6,608 bases of DNA from positions 1 to 6,608 of the forward strand of contig JAYSTY010000337.1 of assembly GCA_043719385.1 (NCBI GenBank), read 5' to 3'. The position numbers and the translations under genes are program-made. Numbering within the stretch: the first letter of the stretch is position 1; each line of letters starts with the position of its first letter. Origin of the DNA: JAFDVL01 sp043719385. Its GTDB lineage: Bacteria > Acidobacteriota > Blastocatellia > RBC074. This document shows positions 1 through 6,608 of this stretch, in pieces. The notes beneath the pieces are model-generated. The model searched no databases. It saw nothing but the letters and a program-made list of their open reading frames with translations, and was not told where the DNA came from.

Positions 1-2797
1 CCGAATAGGTGTACGCGCCTTTGATTAAAATGCCCTTTGACAAGCGACGATTTACGGCCACTTGCAGAGCGTGATAATTGGAACTGAGCCAACCGTCCCA
101 GAGCAACGTGGAGGCATTCCGTCCGATTGAGGACAATGGTCGGGGGAGGTTCGGCCCCTGCGAAGCATTGATTTCGATATCAGCGAACTGATTCGAAGTT
201 TGCGTGCCGACATAACCAACCTCAATCTTGATATCGCCGACGATCTTACGTTCGACAAACAGATTCCAGGATTGAATCATTCCACGATGCAGCGTGCCGC
301 CATAAGGACTTCTCATTTGCACGTTGCCCGGTAAGGCAATCGTGCCTGATGAGAGGTCTGGGCTGAGAATCGGTGGGATACCGAGTCCGTTGACTCCGAT
401 AATGCCGCGTTGGGTGATCACGCCAGCCGCATTACCGATAAAGCCCCAGGGAGTGACTTGCTCGACCGCGCCCGTTCCGGTCGGAATGTTTTGGACGGCA
501 ATCGTGCCAGGATAGAAACCACGCAGCGGACGACCAAACGGCATCGGGTCATACGTGATGCCATAGCCGCCGCGAATTACCATGTTATCGCCCATGCGAT
601 ACGCAAATCCAACGCGTGGTGCAAACAGCTTCTTGCTGGATTTAATGCCAGCATCGCTGGGAATGCTGCCTCTGTCGCCGATAATAATGGGGAGACTAAT
701 CGGATTTACTCCAGGAGCAGGGATCGGATTAATAACAGTTTTGGCCAAGGGGTTGCGCGGATCAATGTCGAGCCGTTCGATACCACGATCAGCGCGATGC
801 ATGATTGGGAACAATTCGTAACGCATTCCCAGATTCAGGGTCAGGTTACGGTTAACTTGCCAACGATCACTGAAGTAAAAGCCCATTTGCCATTCCCGTG
901 TGGTCAGCAATTCGTTTTGCAGGCTTTTCTGCACATCAGTTGCTGATCCCAACAGGAACGCTGCAAAGGCATTGTACTGGGTCGCACCTGCGCCGCCGAG
1001 CGTCGTGGCACCGCCGCCGAAGTTGACCGCGCCACGCGGACCAACGCCGATTTCCGGTTGCCAGTGATTCAGTTCGTGCTTGACGATGTCAGCGCCAGCG
1101 CGGAAGGTATGATTGTTCATTACCTTCGCCGCGTTCTGTGTAAACGTATAGCTACGTTCGGCGCGTTCTACCGGACTCCAACCGTTCTGATTACCCAACC
1201 CGGTGTAACCATAAGCAATCTGAGGGAAACCGCTCTGGCGAATATCAGGGCCGTTGGTGCCAGGAATACCCAACACGTCAAGTCCTATATTCTTGCCAAA
1301 ATCTGCTCCCTTTGTTTCGTGATCGCGGTGGGTGATAGAAAAATTACCATCCACCACGAAACCACTACCAACTGTCCAGGTATGCCCGACTGTTCCGACG
1401 TAGGATTTCGTCAGACCAGTTCCGCTGCCGCCATCACAAACGCATGGGCCAGCAGCGGCACCAAGGGCAAATTGCCCGGTGACGTCGGCTTTCATGTGAC
1501 TGAACTTCGTCCATATCTGATGCTTCTCACTGCGGTTCCAGTTCACTTTCACATCGTAGTTATTACGATTGAAAACCTGTGTTCCCGAAGAATAGTAGTT
1601 ATTGGCCGCTCCCGGCAGATTGGGCAGCGGGATCAACGGCAAAACTTTCAGCGCCACCGCGCTGATACGATTGGCAGGAATGATGTTTCCGGCAAAAGCA
1701 GTCCGGTCAGTACCGTTCATCAAAGTGCCGGTATAGGGATCGAAAATGGTGTTGTAGGGACTAAAATTTACTCCCGTGGTGACTGTCCGAAGGTCCGCAG
1801 TTGGAACGCTGAAACGTCCATCACGAATCAACCGCTCAAACATTCCTTCCCAACTACCAAAGAAAAACAGCTTGTCCTTGATGATCGGGCCGCCGATGGT
1901 TGCGCCCGGAATGGTACGCAGATTCTTCGGCTTGTTTTTGCCCAGGGCGAGCGGCTGAAAAGCATTTCTCGCCCGGAAAAGATGATTATCAAGATAGGCA
2001 AAGCCGGAACCATGAAATTGGTTGCTGCCGGACTTGGTGATGACCTGAATGGCCGCGCCGCCGGCTAGTCCCTGTTCCGCGTCAAAGTTATTCGTCGAGA
2101 TATTAACTTCCTGAATGGACTCTGACGGAGGCACATACGCCGAGTGGTGCGGCAACCAGATATTGACGGATTGCGCGCCATCCAAGCGAGTGTTGTTGTT
2201 GTTGCGCGCCGTACCGTTGACGTTGGTCGTCAGGGCACGTTCCGGCGTGTCGGTATTCGCATTCTGGAACCCTGCGGGCGTAGTGCCGGGAACGAGGTTC
2301 AACAAGGACTGATAGTTGCGATAGTTGTTGATCGGCAACGCCTGAATTTCTTTGCTACTGATTTCAGACTTGACGCTCGAAGACTCGGTTTGGAGCGCGG
2401 TTGCGTTCGCGGTCACCGAAACCACTTCGCTGACGCTTCCAACCTTCATTTTGGCGTCAATGCGCGCTACGTTATTGGCGCTGACATTAAGGTCGGTTTC
2501 GGTATAGGTCGAAAAACCCTGCTTCGTAATCTTTATATCGTAGATGCCGGGCAGGACGTTTGAGATGGTGTAGTTTCCATCTGAACCAGCAGTGGTTTAA
2601 CGGACCTGACCTGTGCCTTTATTGGTAATAATGATGGTCGCATCGGGTACGGTTGCACCTGATTGATCGGCGACGTTACCCGTAATTGACCCGTAGAGAA
2701 CCTGTGCTTTGACTGGCTGGAAAGATACTGCAACCGCCAGCACCACACTCATCAGCATTGCTGTCTTAACGGCAATTCCTGAGAGAAAGTTTCGCAT
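1..2797 (-). pseudogene. TonB-dependent receptor, Oar-like, 3'-partial, interrupted by an in-frame stop at codon 67
   Basis: Outer-membrane beta-barrel receptor of the TonB-dependent family (Oar-like subgroup with an N-terminal carboxypeptidase-regulatory-like fold), of the kind that imports large ligands using TonB/ExbBD energy; the ligand cannot be told. Residues 1-31 are a signal peptide ending VKA before QVLYG. Residues about 33-113 are the regulatory-like beta-sandwich (GSITGNVADQSGATVPDATI, later GNYTISNVLPGIYDI). Residues about 140-255 are the plug, with ALPINNYRNYQSLLNLVPG, NGTARNNNNTRLDGA and FDAEQGLAGG. The barrel starts near residue 258 (NQFHGSGFAYLDNHLFRARN). Codon 67 is TAA, but the same frame then stays open for 865 codons; I checked it codon by codon and found no other stop. 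The C-terminus is beyond the left edge; relatives are usually 1000-1200 residues, so perhaps 150-250 are missing. The start is fixed by a perfect ribosome binding site and the signal peptide. Family call is very sure; whether it is a true pseudogene or a sequence error is open. Confidence 0.8.
2597..2599 (-). other. in-frame TAA stop inside the receptor gene
   Basis: The minus-strand codons around this site read GGT CAG GTC CGT TAA ACC ACT GCT GGT, giving GQVR-stop-TTAG. It falls inside the regulatory-like domain just before the conserved SDGNYTISNVLPG stretch, and both sides are in the same frame, so a base substitution (for example CAA to TAA) explains it without an indel. The next possible in-frame start is ATG at 2449-2447 (residue 117), which has no purine-rich site upstream and would make a product lacking both signal peptide and most of the regulatory domain. 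Confidence 0.9.
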
Positions 2798-2801
2798 ACT
2801 T

Positions 2802-2808
2802 ACCTCCT
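2802..2808 (-). promoter_or_regulatory. ribosome binding site of the receptor gene
   Basis: AGGAGGT on the minus strand, 4 bases before the ATG at 2797-2795. It matches the anti-Shine-Dalgarno sequence fully and decides the start in favour of the version with the signal peptide. An intact strong site in front of an interrupted gene argues that the interruption is recent or an artefact. Confidence 0.85.
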
Positions 2809-3168
2809 AAAATTTAGTTACAATAAACATTAGAAACGAAAATCCGAACGCAAGGCTACCTGTAATCGGATGAAATTTTCACACTATATTCGACAGCTTG
2901 AAGTTCGAAAACATGGATGCTTGAAAAACTTAAAATGCCCGATCTTCTGTGGGCTTCTTGAAATCTGTTAAAGACGAAACAGCAAAGCTAGATTGATGGC
3001 GCATAGTCTACGACTGTTGTGTTTGGTCGTCAATGGTCAGTGGCTTTATCAACCAACGCAGAAAAAACACAAAGCTGCGAAATTAAATCAGCAGGCTATT
3101 GTCAGAATTAAGCGGATGAGGAAAATTGAGATTGAAGTATTTTTTGGGATGAGACTGGAGTCCTGCTG
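2809..3168. other. divergent intergenic region (receptor / DUF2071 operon)
   Basis: About 360 bases between two divergently transcribed genes. I see no convincing reading frame in it and no tRNA or repeat. It is AT-richer than the flanking genes and should carry promoters for both directions. I could not identify a good -35/-10 pair: TTGTCA at 3099-3104 is a fair -35 box for the plus strand but has no matching -10 at 16-18 bases. A weak GCCC/GGGC stem lies around 2937-2954. Confidence 0.5.
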
Positions 3169-3867
3169 ATGAAGAAATTTTTGACCGCCGAGTGGTCGCA
3201 TCTGGCCATGCTGAATTACGAAATTGATCCCGCGCTTTTGCAACCGTTCGTTCCGCACGGAACTGAACTGGATTACTGGCAGGGCAAAGCCTATGTGAGT
3301 ATGATTGGATTTTGGTTCAGCCGGACGAAAGTGCTGGGGCTGCCGATTCCGTTTCATCAGAATTTTGAAGAGGTCAATTTACGCTTTTATGTACGGCGCA
3401 AAGCGGCAGATGGCTGGCGGCGCGGCGTCGTCTTTATCAAAGAAATTGTGCCGCGACTGGCTATCGCAACCGTAGCGCGAATTTGTTATAACGAAAATTA
3501 CGAAGCGCTGCCGATGCGCCATCAGATTCAGGCAGGTCAGGCTGAGTATTCATGGCGCTGCGATGGCAAATGGAACTCACTCCAGGTCAAAACTGTCGGT
3601 GAAGCCCAGCCGTTGATTGTCGGCTCGACGGAAGAATTTATTACCGAACATTACTGGGGATATGCGAAACAACGCGATGGCAGCACGGTTGAATATCAAG
3701 TCGAACATCCATCGTGGCGAGTTTGGCAGGTGCGTGAGGCGGCGCTTGATTGTGATGCCGAGAAACTTTATGGCGCACAATTTGTTGCGTGTTTGCAGGC
3801 GCAACCGGCCTCTGCTTTTTTAGCGTTGGGATCGCCCATCGCAGTTTACCGGGGAGTCCGAATATGA
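3169..3867 (+). CDS. DUF2071 (YqjF-like) family protein
   Basis: A 232-residue protein of the DUF2071 / YqjF family (COG3361), whose biochemical role is not established as far as I know. The family signature is seen from the N-terminus: W9 followed by LAMLNYEIDPALLQPFVPHG, then ELDYWQGKAYVSMIGFWFS and the FEEVNLRFYVRR stretch. The C-terminus ends SAFLALGSPIAVYRGVRI, also typical. Length fits the family, so the gene looks complete. No signal peptide or membrane segment is visible; it should be cytoplasmic. The ATG is preceded by GGAG at 3157-3160 with 8 bases of spacing. It is the first gene of a two-gene operon: its TGA overlaps the ATG of the downstream DCC-family gene (ATGA at 3864-3867). 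Confident in the family, no function assigned. Confidence 0.92.
   Translation: MKKFLTAEWSHLAMLNYEIDPALLQPFVPHGTELDYWQGKAYVSMIGFWFSRTKVLGLPIPFHQNFEEVNLRFYVRRKAADGWRRGVVFIKEIVPRLAIATVARICYNENYEALPMRHQIQAGQAEYSWRCDGKWNSLQVKTVGEAQPLIVGSTEEFITEHYWGYAKQRDGSTVEYQVEHPSWRVWQVREAALDCDAEKLYGAQFVACLQAQPASAFLALGSPIAVYRGVRI
3851..3856 (+). promoter_or_regulatory. ribosome binding site that fixes the DCC-family start
   Basis: GGGGAG lies inside the last codons of the DUF2071 gene, 7 bases before the ATG at 3864. It supports the 131-residue start over an upstream in-frame ATG at 3789, which would add 25 residues (MFAGATGL...) lying fully within the DUF2071 gene and not belonging to the DCC fold. Confidence 0.75.
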
Positions 3868-4259
3868 TTGAAGCTGGCCGCGCGTATTTTTTATTTGATG
3901 GCGATTGTGGAATTTGTACCAGAGCTTCGGACTTGACGAAACAAATTGATGCGCGCCATTTGTTTGTGGTGGAACCATATCAGAGTTTTACGGAAGCGGA
4001 ATTGTTGAAATTCGGTATTAGTTACGATCAGTGCTACCAGAAAATTCAGATCATTTCTCCGACCGGGAAAATTTATCGCGGCGCGTTCGGACTCAATTAT
4101 TTTCTCTGGCAGTACTGGCTTTTCAGGCCGTTCATCGCGGTCATTTACGCGCTCCCAATTTTGCTTGGTTTGGAGCTGATTGGATATTGGCTGATCGCCC
4201 GGAATCGTCATCATTTGTCCCGCTGGTTTGGGTACAAAGCCTGTCTGCTCAAACACTAA
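3864..4259 (+). CDS. DCC-family (DUF393) thiol-disulfide oxidoreductase-like protein
   Basis: A 131-residue protein of the DCC / DUF393 family, thioredoxin-like small proteins predicted to act in thiol-disulfide chemistry. The name-giving motif is present as YFLFDGDCGIC, with C15 and C18 forming a CxxC pair. It is followed by FVVEPYQS, the usual strand after the first helix, and a GKIYRGAFGLNYFLW segment matching the family's G-x-x-Y-x-G-x-x-A region. The C-terminal family motif is WLIARNRHHLSRWFG (109-123). Residues about 77-111 are strongly hydrophobic (PFIAVIYALPILLGLELIGYWLIA), as often in this family, so the protein may sit at the membrane. Here the start at 3864 overlaps the stop of the DUF2071 gene, so the two are probably translationally coupled. 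An extra C127 near the C-terminus is of unknown meaning. Redox activity is a family prediction, not shown here. Confidence 0.9.
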   Translation: MIEAGRAYFLFDGDCGICTRASDLTKQIDARHLFVVEPYQSFTEAELLKFGISYDQCYQKIQIISPTGKIYRGAFGLNYFLWQYWLFRPFIAVIYALPILLGLELIGYWLIARNRHHLSRWFGYKACLLKH

Positions 4260-4377
4260 TCCTCGGCGCGAACTTCTCGCGTCACTTCAGCGTAAAACTC
4301 TTGTCGTTGACAACGAATTAGGCTTGCTCTACGCTCGTTACTGATAGTTTTATTCACATTACCTCGGAGGAGTATTT
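4260..4377 (+). other. intergenic gap with a 13-bp palindrome
   Basis: A short gap of 118 bases between the DCC-family gene and the zinc-ribbon gene. It holds TCGTTG-A-CAACGA at 4304-4316, a perfect 6-bp inverted repeat around one base, overlapping an alternative small hairpin TTGTC-GTT-GACAA at 4301-4313. There is no T-run after it, so it is not a good intrinsic terminator; it could be an operator or chance. No clear promoter boxes are seen. Confidence 0.35.
4366..4372 (+). promoter_or_regulatory. ribosome binding site of the zinc-ribbon gene
   Basis: GGAGGAG, 5 bases before the ATG at 4378. It is strong and well spaced, and fixes the start that places the first zinc-ribbon CxxC at residues 5-8. 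Confidence 0.8.
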
Positions 4378-5352
4378 ATGTCAGACCAGTGTACATCCTG
4401 TGGATCACAAACCCGCGAAGGGGCGAAATTTTGTCATGCCTGTGGGACGCCTGTTGCAACCACCAATCTTCCTCTAACCATGAAGATGGAGCCACCTAAA
4501 ACGGTGGAAGACTCAATCCCCGCGCCACCGCCAGTGGCTGAGCCGCACACCAGCGCACCGCGATTTAATCCGCCAGTCGAACCTCAAAGTGCGCCGTCTG
4601 CTTACCTGCCACAAGCTCCGCAAACCTATCATCAACAGTCGCACCTGCAACCGCCAAAGAAAAAATCCGGGGCGCTGAAATATGTGCTGATTTCACTGGC
4701 GATCATTATCTTTTTAGGAGCGGCTTCAATTATTGGCGCGGTATATGTTGTGGGGCAGAAATTTCAGCAGATTGCTAAGAACGCCCAGGCAAAAGGCACA
4801 ATTCCTCTGCCTCAAGGGTTTCCTGAAATTTCAATTGGCGAAAATGCAGCTAATAAATTAGGCGTTCCAATTTACCCCAATGCTAAACGTGAAGATTTCG
4901 CTATCGCAATTAAGGGCAACGGCGAGCTGGGAGATTATTCTGCCGGAACAGCGATCTTTTCGACCGAAGATGACGTTGATGAGGTCGTTAAATTTTACCA
5001 GGATCATTATGGTGAGAAAGCACGGACCACAGACATTAAGTCGAATGGTAAAAGGACGGTAGAGATAAAGATTGATGAGGGAACGGGTGGGAAACATATC
5101 GTCATTACCGAGGGCGAAGACAAAAATCAAATTATTATTGCCGGTGGTAATGGCCCTGCCTCTGATGCGGTCAACGACAAGACGGGTAAGGCTGCCAAAC
5201 AAATGGAAAAGCTGGGGAAAGAGCAGGCCAAGCAGATGAAGGAACAAGCTGACCGTATGAAGCGCGATACGGAACGAATGAAACAGGAGCTTGAACGTGG
5301 CTTATCTGATGCACCACCGCCACCACCACCGCCAGCAAAACCCTTGCGATAA
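4378..5352 (+). CDS. zinc-ribbon, single-pass membrane protein with exported domain
   Basis: A 324-residue protein of unknown function with a clear modular plan. Residues 1-25 are a zinc ribbon: C5-x2-C8 and C19-x2-C22 (QCTSCG, FCHACG). Residues about 37-93 are a Pro/Ala/Gln-rich linker. KKK at 94-96 precedes one membrane helix at about 102-126, so by the positive-inside rule the ribbon is cytoplasmic and the rest is exported. Residues about 160-258 form a small alpha/beta domain beginning GVPIYPNAK, with a GTAIFSTEDDVDEVVKFYQ segment resembling a YPGA-type exported domain I associate with soil bacteria; that likeness is from memory. Residues about 267-309 are a charged Met/Lys/Glu-rich helix, probably a coiled coil (MEKLGKEQAKQMKEQ, MKRDTERMKQELER). 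The tail has seven prolines (313-319) before AKPLR. It ends 19 bases from the convergent gene. It could be a sensor or envelope scaffold, but nothing here proves a role. Confidence 0.9.
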   Translation: MSDQCTSCGSQTREGAKFCHACGTPVATTNLPLTMKMEPPKTVEDSIPAPPPVAEPHTSAPRFNPPVEPQSAPSAYLPQAPQTYHQQSHLQPPKKKSGALKYVLISLAIIIFLGAASIIGAVYVVGQKFQQIAKNAQAKGTIPLPQGFPEISIGENAANKLGVPIYPNAKREDFAIAIKGNGELGDYSAGTAIFSTEDDVDEVVKFYQDHYGEKARTTDIKSNGKRTVEIKIDEGTGGKHIVITEGEDKNQIIIAGGNGPASDAVNDKTGKAAKQMEKLGKEQAKQMKEQADRMKRDTERMKQELERGLSDAPPPPPPPAKPLR

Positions 5353-5371
5353 GAGAAATGATCGAGGGTAA
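5353..5371. other. convergent 3' junction without a visible terminator
   Basis: Nineteen bases separate the TAA of the zinc-ribbon gene from the TAG of the minus-strand gene. No stem-loop with a T-run is present on either strand, so the two transcripts probably run into each other's 3' ends or use a Rho-dependent stop inside the neighbouring gene. Confidence 0.5.
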
Positions 5372-6361
5372 CTAACAACTGGGGTAAAAGACGGGTATTT
5401 TGAAAACGCCAGTCGTGGTCGTGGTCAGAACATGAAGATTATGACCGCCGCTGTAAGCACTGGTTGAATTGCCTGTGTTGGGATGAAAATTAATCATCAC
5501 ACCAATCATCGGGATGTTTGCCACTGCCCAGAGTTTTATCCAGCCCTGATGTCCGCTTCTGATCACACCGCTAAATCTTGAGACTAAACGTGGAAAAGAA
5601 TCTGACAGCGTATTGCGATACTGGCAATTACCGCCGCTGGCAGTGAAGCTGAAACTTTTTTCCGTGTCATCGTAAACGAGTCCGATTAATCCGCCCAAAT
5701 TTTGTGTTGCCCCACCCGCCAAATCACCGCCCAGCCGCGTCAGAATCAATGAAGTGTCATTCCCATCCAGACGGCTTGGAACGCCGTCCAAAGCTACAAT
5801 GCGAGGGCCGGCATTGTAATTAATATCGTCAAATTTAAGGTCGAGAGTTGAACCGTCATTGTTCATTACGGCTGGTATGTCTTTGAGCGCCGCAAACGAG
5901 ACGGCGTTCAGATTGGCGCTATGACCAGATACTTGTTTAAGGTAATAATCACCGATTAGAAAATTATGCTGGAGCGGAATCCCCGTGTCTTTGTTGACGG
6001 CAACGACCATCAGATAACCAGTAACACCGGGATCAAAATCAGAGATAAAAAAAGTGAAAGTTTGATTTCCGGTCAGGCAGACGAACATATCAGCCGGAGC
6101 GCAATCCGCCGTATCCACAAAAAACATGTGGATATAGGCATTTTGCATTTGGTGCGTATTGGTGATGTTAATGCGCGTATTTTCTGCCTGTGGCCTGGTA
6201 ATATCTGATTTGTAAACAGGGAAAAATAAGATGGAGCCGGGTTTCTCATCGCTCATTCCTGAACCGGGCGGCAGCGGCGTCCCGGTTTGCGCAAACACAT
6301 TGGCGGCGAAGACGCTAACGGCGATCATCAACAGATAAATTGGTGTGAGTCTCTTGAACAT
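5372..6361 (-). CDS. secreted protein of unknown function
   Basis: A 329-residue protein with a signal peptide at 1-24 (KR, then hydrophobic YLLMIAVSVFAANVFA, cut before Q25). It has no lipobox and no second membrane helix, so it should be periplasmic or released. After the signal come PGSILFFPVYKSD and ENTRINITNTHQ, then alternating beta-type segments such as YIHMFFVDTADC, FTFFISDFDPGVTGYLMVVAV, NFLIGDYYL and GLIGLVYDDTEKSF, suggesting a beta-sandwich-like fold. The mature protein has four cysteines (C87, C95, C246, C329), an even number fitting two disulfides; C329 is the last residue. Proteins of this look (FFPVYKSD, DPGVTGY, GHSANLNA) are, from memory, recurrent in Blastocatellia, but I know of no function. 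The start is supported by AGGAAG at 6372-6367, 5 bases before the ATG. It is convergent with the zinc-ribbon gene. Sure that it is a real gene; function not assigned. Confidence 0.9.
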   Translation of the reverse strand: MFKRLTPIYLLMIAVSVFAANVFAQTGTPLPPGSGMSDEKPGSILFFPVYKSDITRPQAENTRINITNTHQMQNAYIHMFFVDTADCAPADMFVCLTGNQTFTFFISDFDPGVTGYLMVVAVNKDTGIPLQHNFLIGDYYLKQVSGHSANLNAVSFAALKDIPAVMNNDGSTLDLKFDDINYNAGPRIVALDGVPSRLDGNDTSLILTRLGGDLAGGATQNLGGLIGLVYDDTEKSFSFTASGGNCQYRNTLSDSFPRLVSRFSGVIRSGHQGWIKLWAVANIPMIGVMINFHPNTGNSTSAYSGGHNLHVLTTTTTGVFKIPVFYPSC

Positions 6362-6366
6362 TACTG

Positions 6367-6372
6367 CTTCCT
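6367..6372 (-). promoter_or_regulatory. ribosome binding site of the secreted-protein gene
   Basis: AGGAAG on the minus strand, 5 bases before the ATG at 6361-6359. It supports this start, which gives a normal 24-residue signal peptide. Confidence 0.65.
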
Positions 6373-6464
6373 GCCTTGTTTACTAACAATGAAATAATGA
6401 CGGAGAGCAATGCTGAATTCGTTGCAGGTCGGCGATAAAAGAGTGTCTGAGTTGTCAGGAGTGA

Positions 6465-6491
6465 ACCGTCGGCGTCGCGCCTGCCGACGGT
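6465..6491. repeat. 9-bp inverted repeat, possible hairpin
   Basis: ACCGTCGGC (6465-6473) and GCCGACGGT (6483-6491) are perfect inverted copies around a 9-base loop. The stem is GC-rich and would be stable as RNA, but no T-run follows on either strand, so it is not a standard intrinsic terminator. It lies about 105-130 bases upstream of the secreted-protein start. A further GTCGGC at 6428-6433 could pair with the right arm instead, giving two competing structures. Confidence 0.55.
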
Positions 6492-6581
6492 CAGTCGGAA
6501 GAAGTTTGCCCGTCGTTAAATTTCAAGTCCTCAAGCTTCATCTGGTGAAAACCCGCGCAAGGTGGCAACATAACGACTACG

Positions 6582-6608
6582 ATGAAAAAGCCTGAAAGGA
6601 TATTCACG
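6582..6608 (+). CDS. possible start of a plus-strand gene cut by the window edge
   Basis: ATG at 6582 opens a frame MKKPERIFT that runs off the right edge. Met-Lys-Lys is a common bacterial start, but only nine codons are visible. The nearest purine-rich stretch (AAGGTGG, about 6559-6565) lies some 16 bases upstream, which is too far for a good ribosome binding site. If real, the gene would be divergent from the secreted-protein gene. No product can be guessed. Confidence 0.2.

Noticed and set aside
410..946. Plus-strand open frame of 178 codons
   Set aside because: Also antisense to the receptor barrel region; no recognisable motif and no ribosome binding site.
1058..2068. Plus-strand open frame of 336 codons
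   Set aside because: It is antisense to the receptor gene, whose frame shows clear family motifs along the whole stretch. The plus-strand product has no domain, no ribosome binding site and a composition expected of a shadow frame.
2190..2203. GTT triplet repeat that could be a slippage-prone microsatellite
   Set aside because: On the minus strand it encodes the four Asn of the TARNNNNTRLDGA plug motif, so it is explained by conserved protein sequence, and a triplet unit would not shift the frame.
2144..2563. Plus-strand open frame of 139 codons
   Set aside because: Antisense to the receptor plug domain, whose TARNNNNTRLDGA and ALPINNYRNYQ motifs are in the minus frame.
2449..2597. Reinitiation after the internal stop to make a shorter receptor
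   Set aside because: The first in-frame start codon after the stop is ATG at 2449-2447, with no Shine-Dalgarno sequence before it. The product would lack a signal peptide and could not reach the outer membrane.
3789..3863. N-terminal extension of the DCC-family protein by 25 residues
   Set aside because: It lies wholly inside the DUF2071 gene, does not belong to the DCC fold, and the internal ATG at 3864 has a good ribosome binding site and the usual distance to the FDGDCGIC motif.
6410..6595. Plus-strand open frame of 61 codons rich in arginine
   Set aside because: It has no ribosome binding site, covers the inverted repeat, and its composition reflects that GC-rich hairpin; it looks non-coding.

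Overview
This window looks like a chromosomal piece of an Acidobacteriota genome, most likely from class Blastocatellia or a relative. The evidence is the large Oar-type TonB-dependent receptor with an N-terminal carboxypeptidase-regulatory-like domain, a family heavily expanded in Acidobacteriota. The mid-range GC by eye, clear AGGAGG-type ribosome binding sites, and a secreted protein of a type I associate with Blastocatellia also fit. The taxonomic call is inference; no rRNA or other marker gene is present.

Layout: (1) Positions 1-2797 on the minus strand hold the 5' part of a TonB-dependent receptor gene that runs off the left edge. It has an excellent ribosome binding site, signal peptide, regulatory-like domain, plug and the start of the barrel. 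Codon 67 is an in-frame TAA (2597-2599), after which the same frame stays open for 865 codons to the edge. This is either a very recent nonsense mutation or a sequence error, and it is the most notable observation here. (2) 2798-3168 is a divergent intergenic region. (3) 3169-3867 and 3864-4259 on the plus strand form a tight two-gene operon: a DUF2071/YqjF-family protein and a DCC-family (DUF393) thiol-disulfide oxidoreductase-like protein, overlapping by ATGA. (4) 4378-5352 on the plus strand encodes a one-pass membrane protein with an N-terminal zinc ribbon, a proline-rich linker, an exported domain, a charged helix and a polyproline tail. (5) 5372-6361 on the minus strand, convergent with the previous gene (19 bp gap), encodes a secreted protein of unknown function. 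(6) 6362-6608 is its upstream region, with a 9-bp-stem hairpin and possibly the first codons of a plus-strand gene at the right edge.

The genes do not form one obvious pathway. Three of the five (receptor, zinc-ribbon protein, secreted protein) are envelope or secreted proteins, and the DUF2071/DCC pair is the only clear operon. I found no mobile element, CRISPR array, tRNA or rRNA. I do not see convincing evidence for a new multi-gene system; the best leads are the interrupted receptor, the coupled DUF2071-DCC pair and the zinc-ribbon membrane protein.
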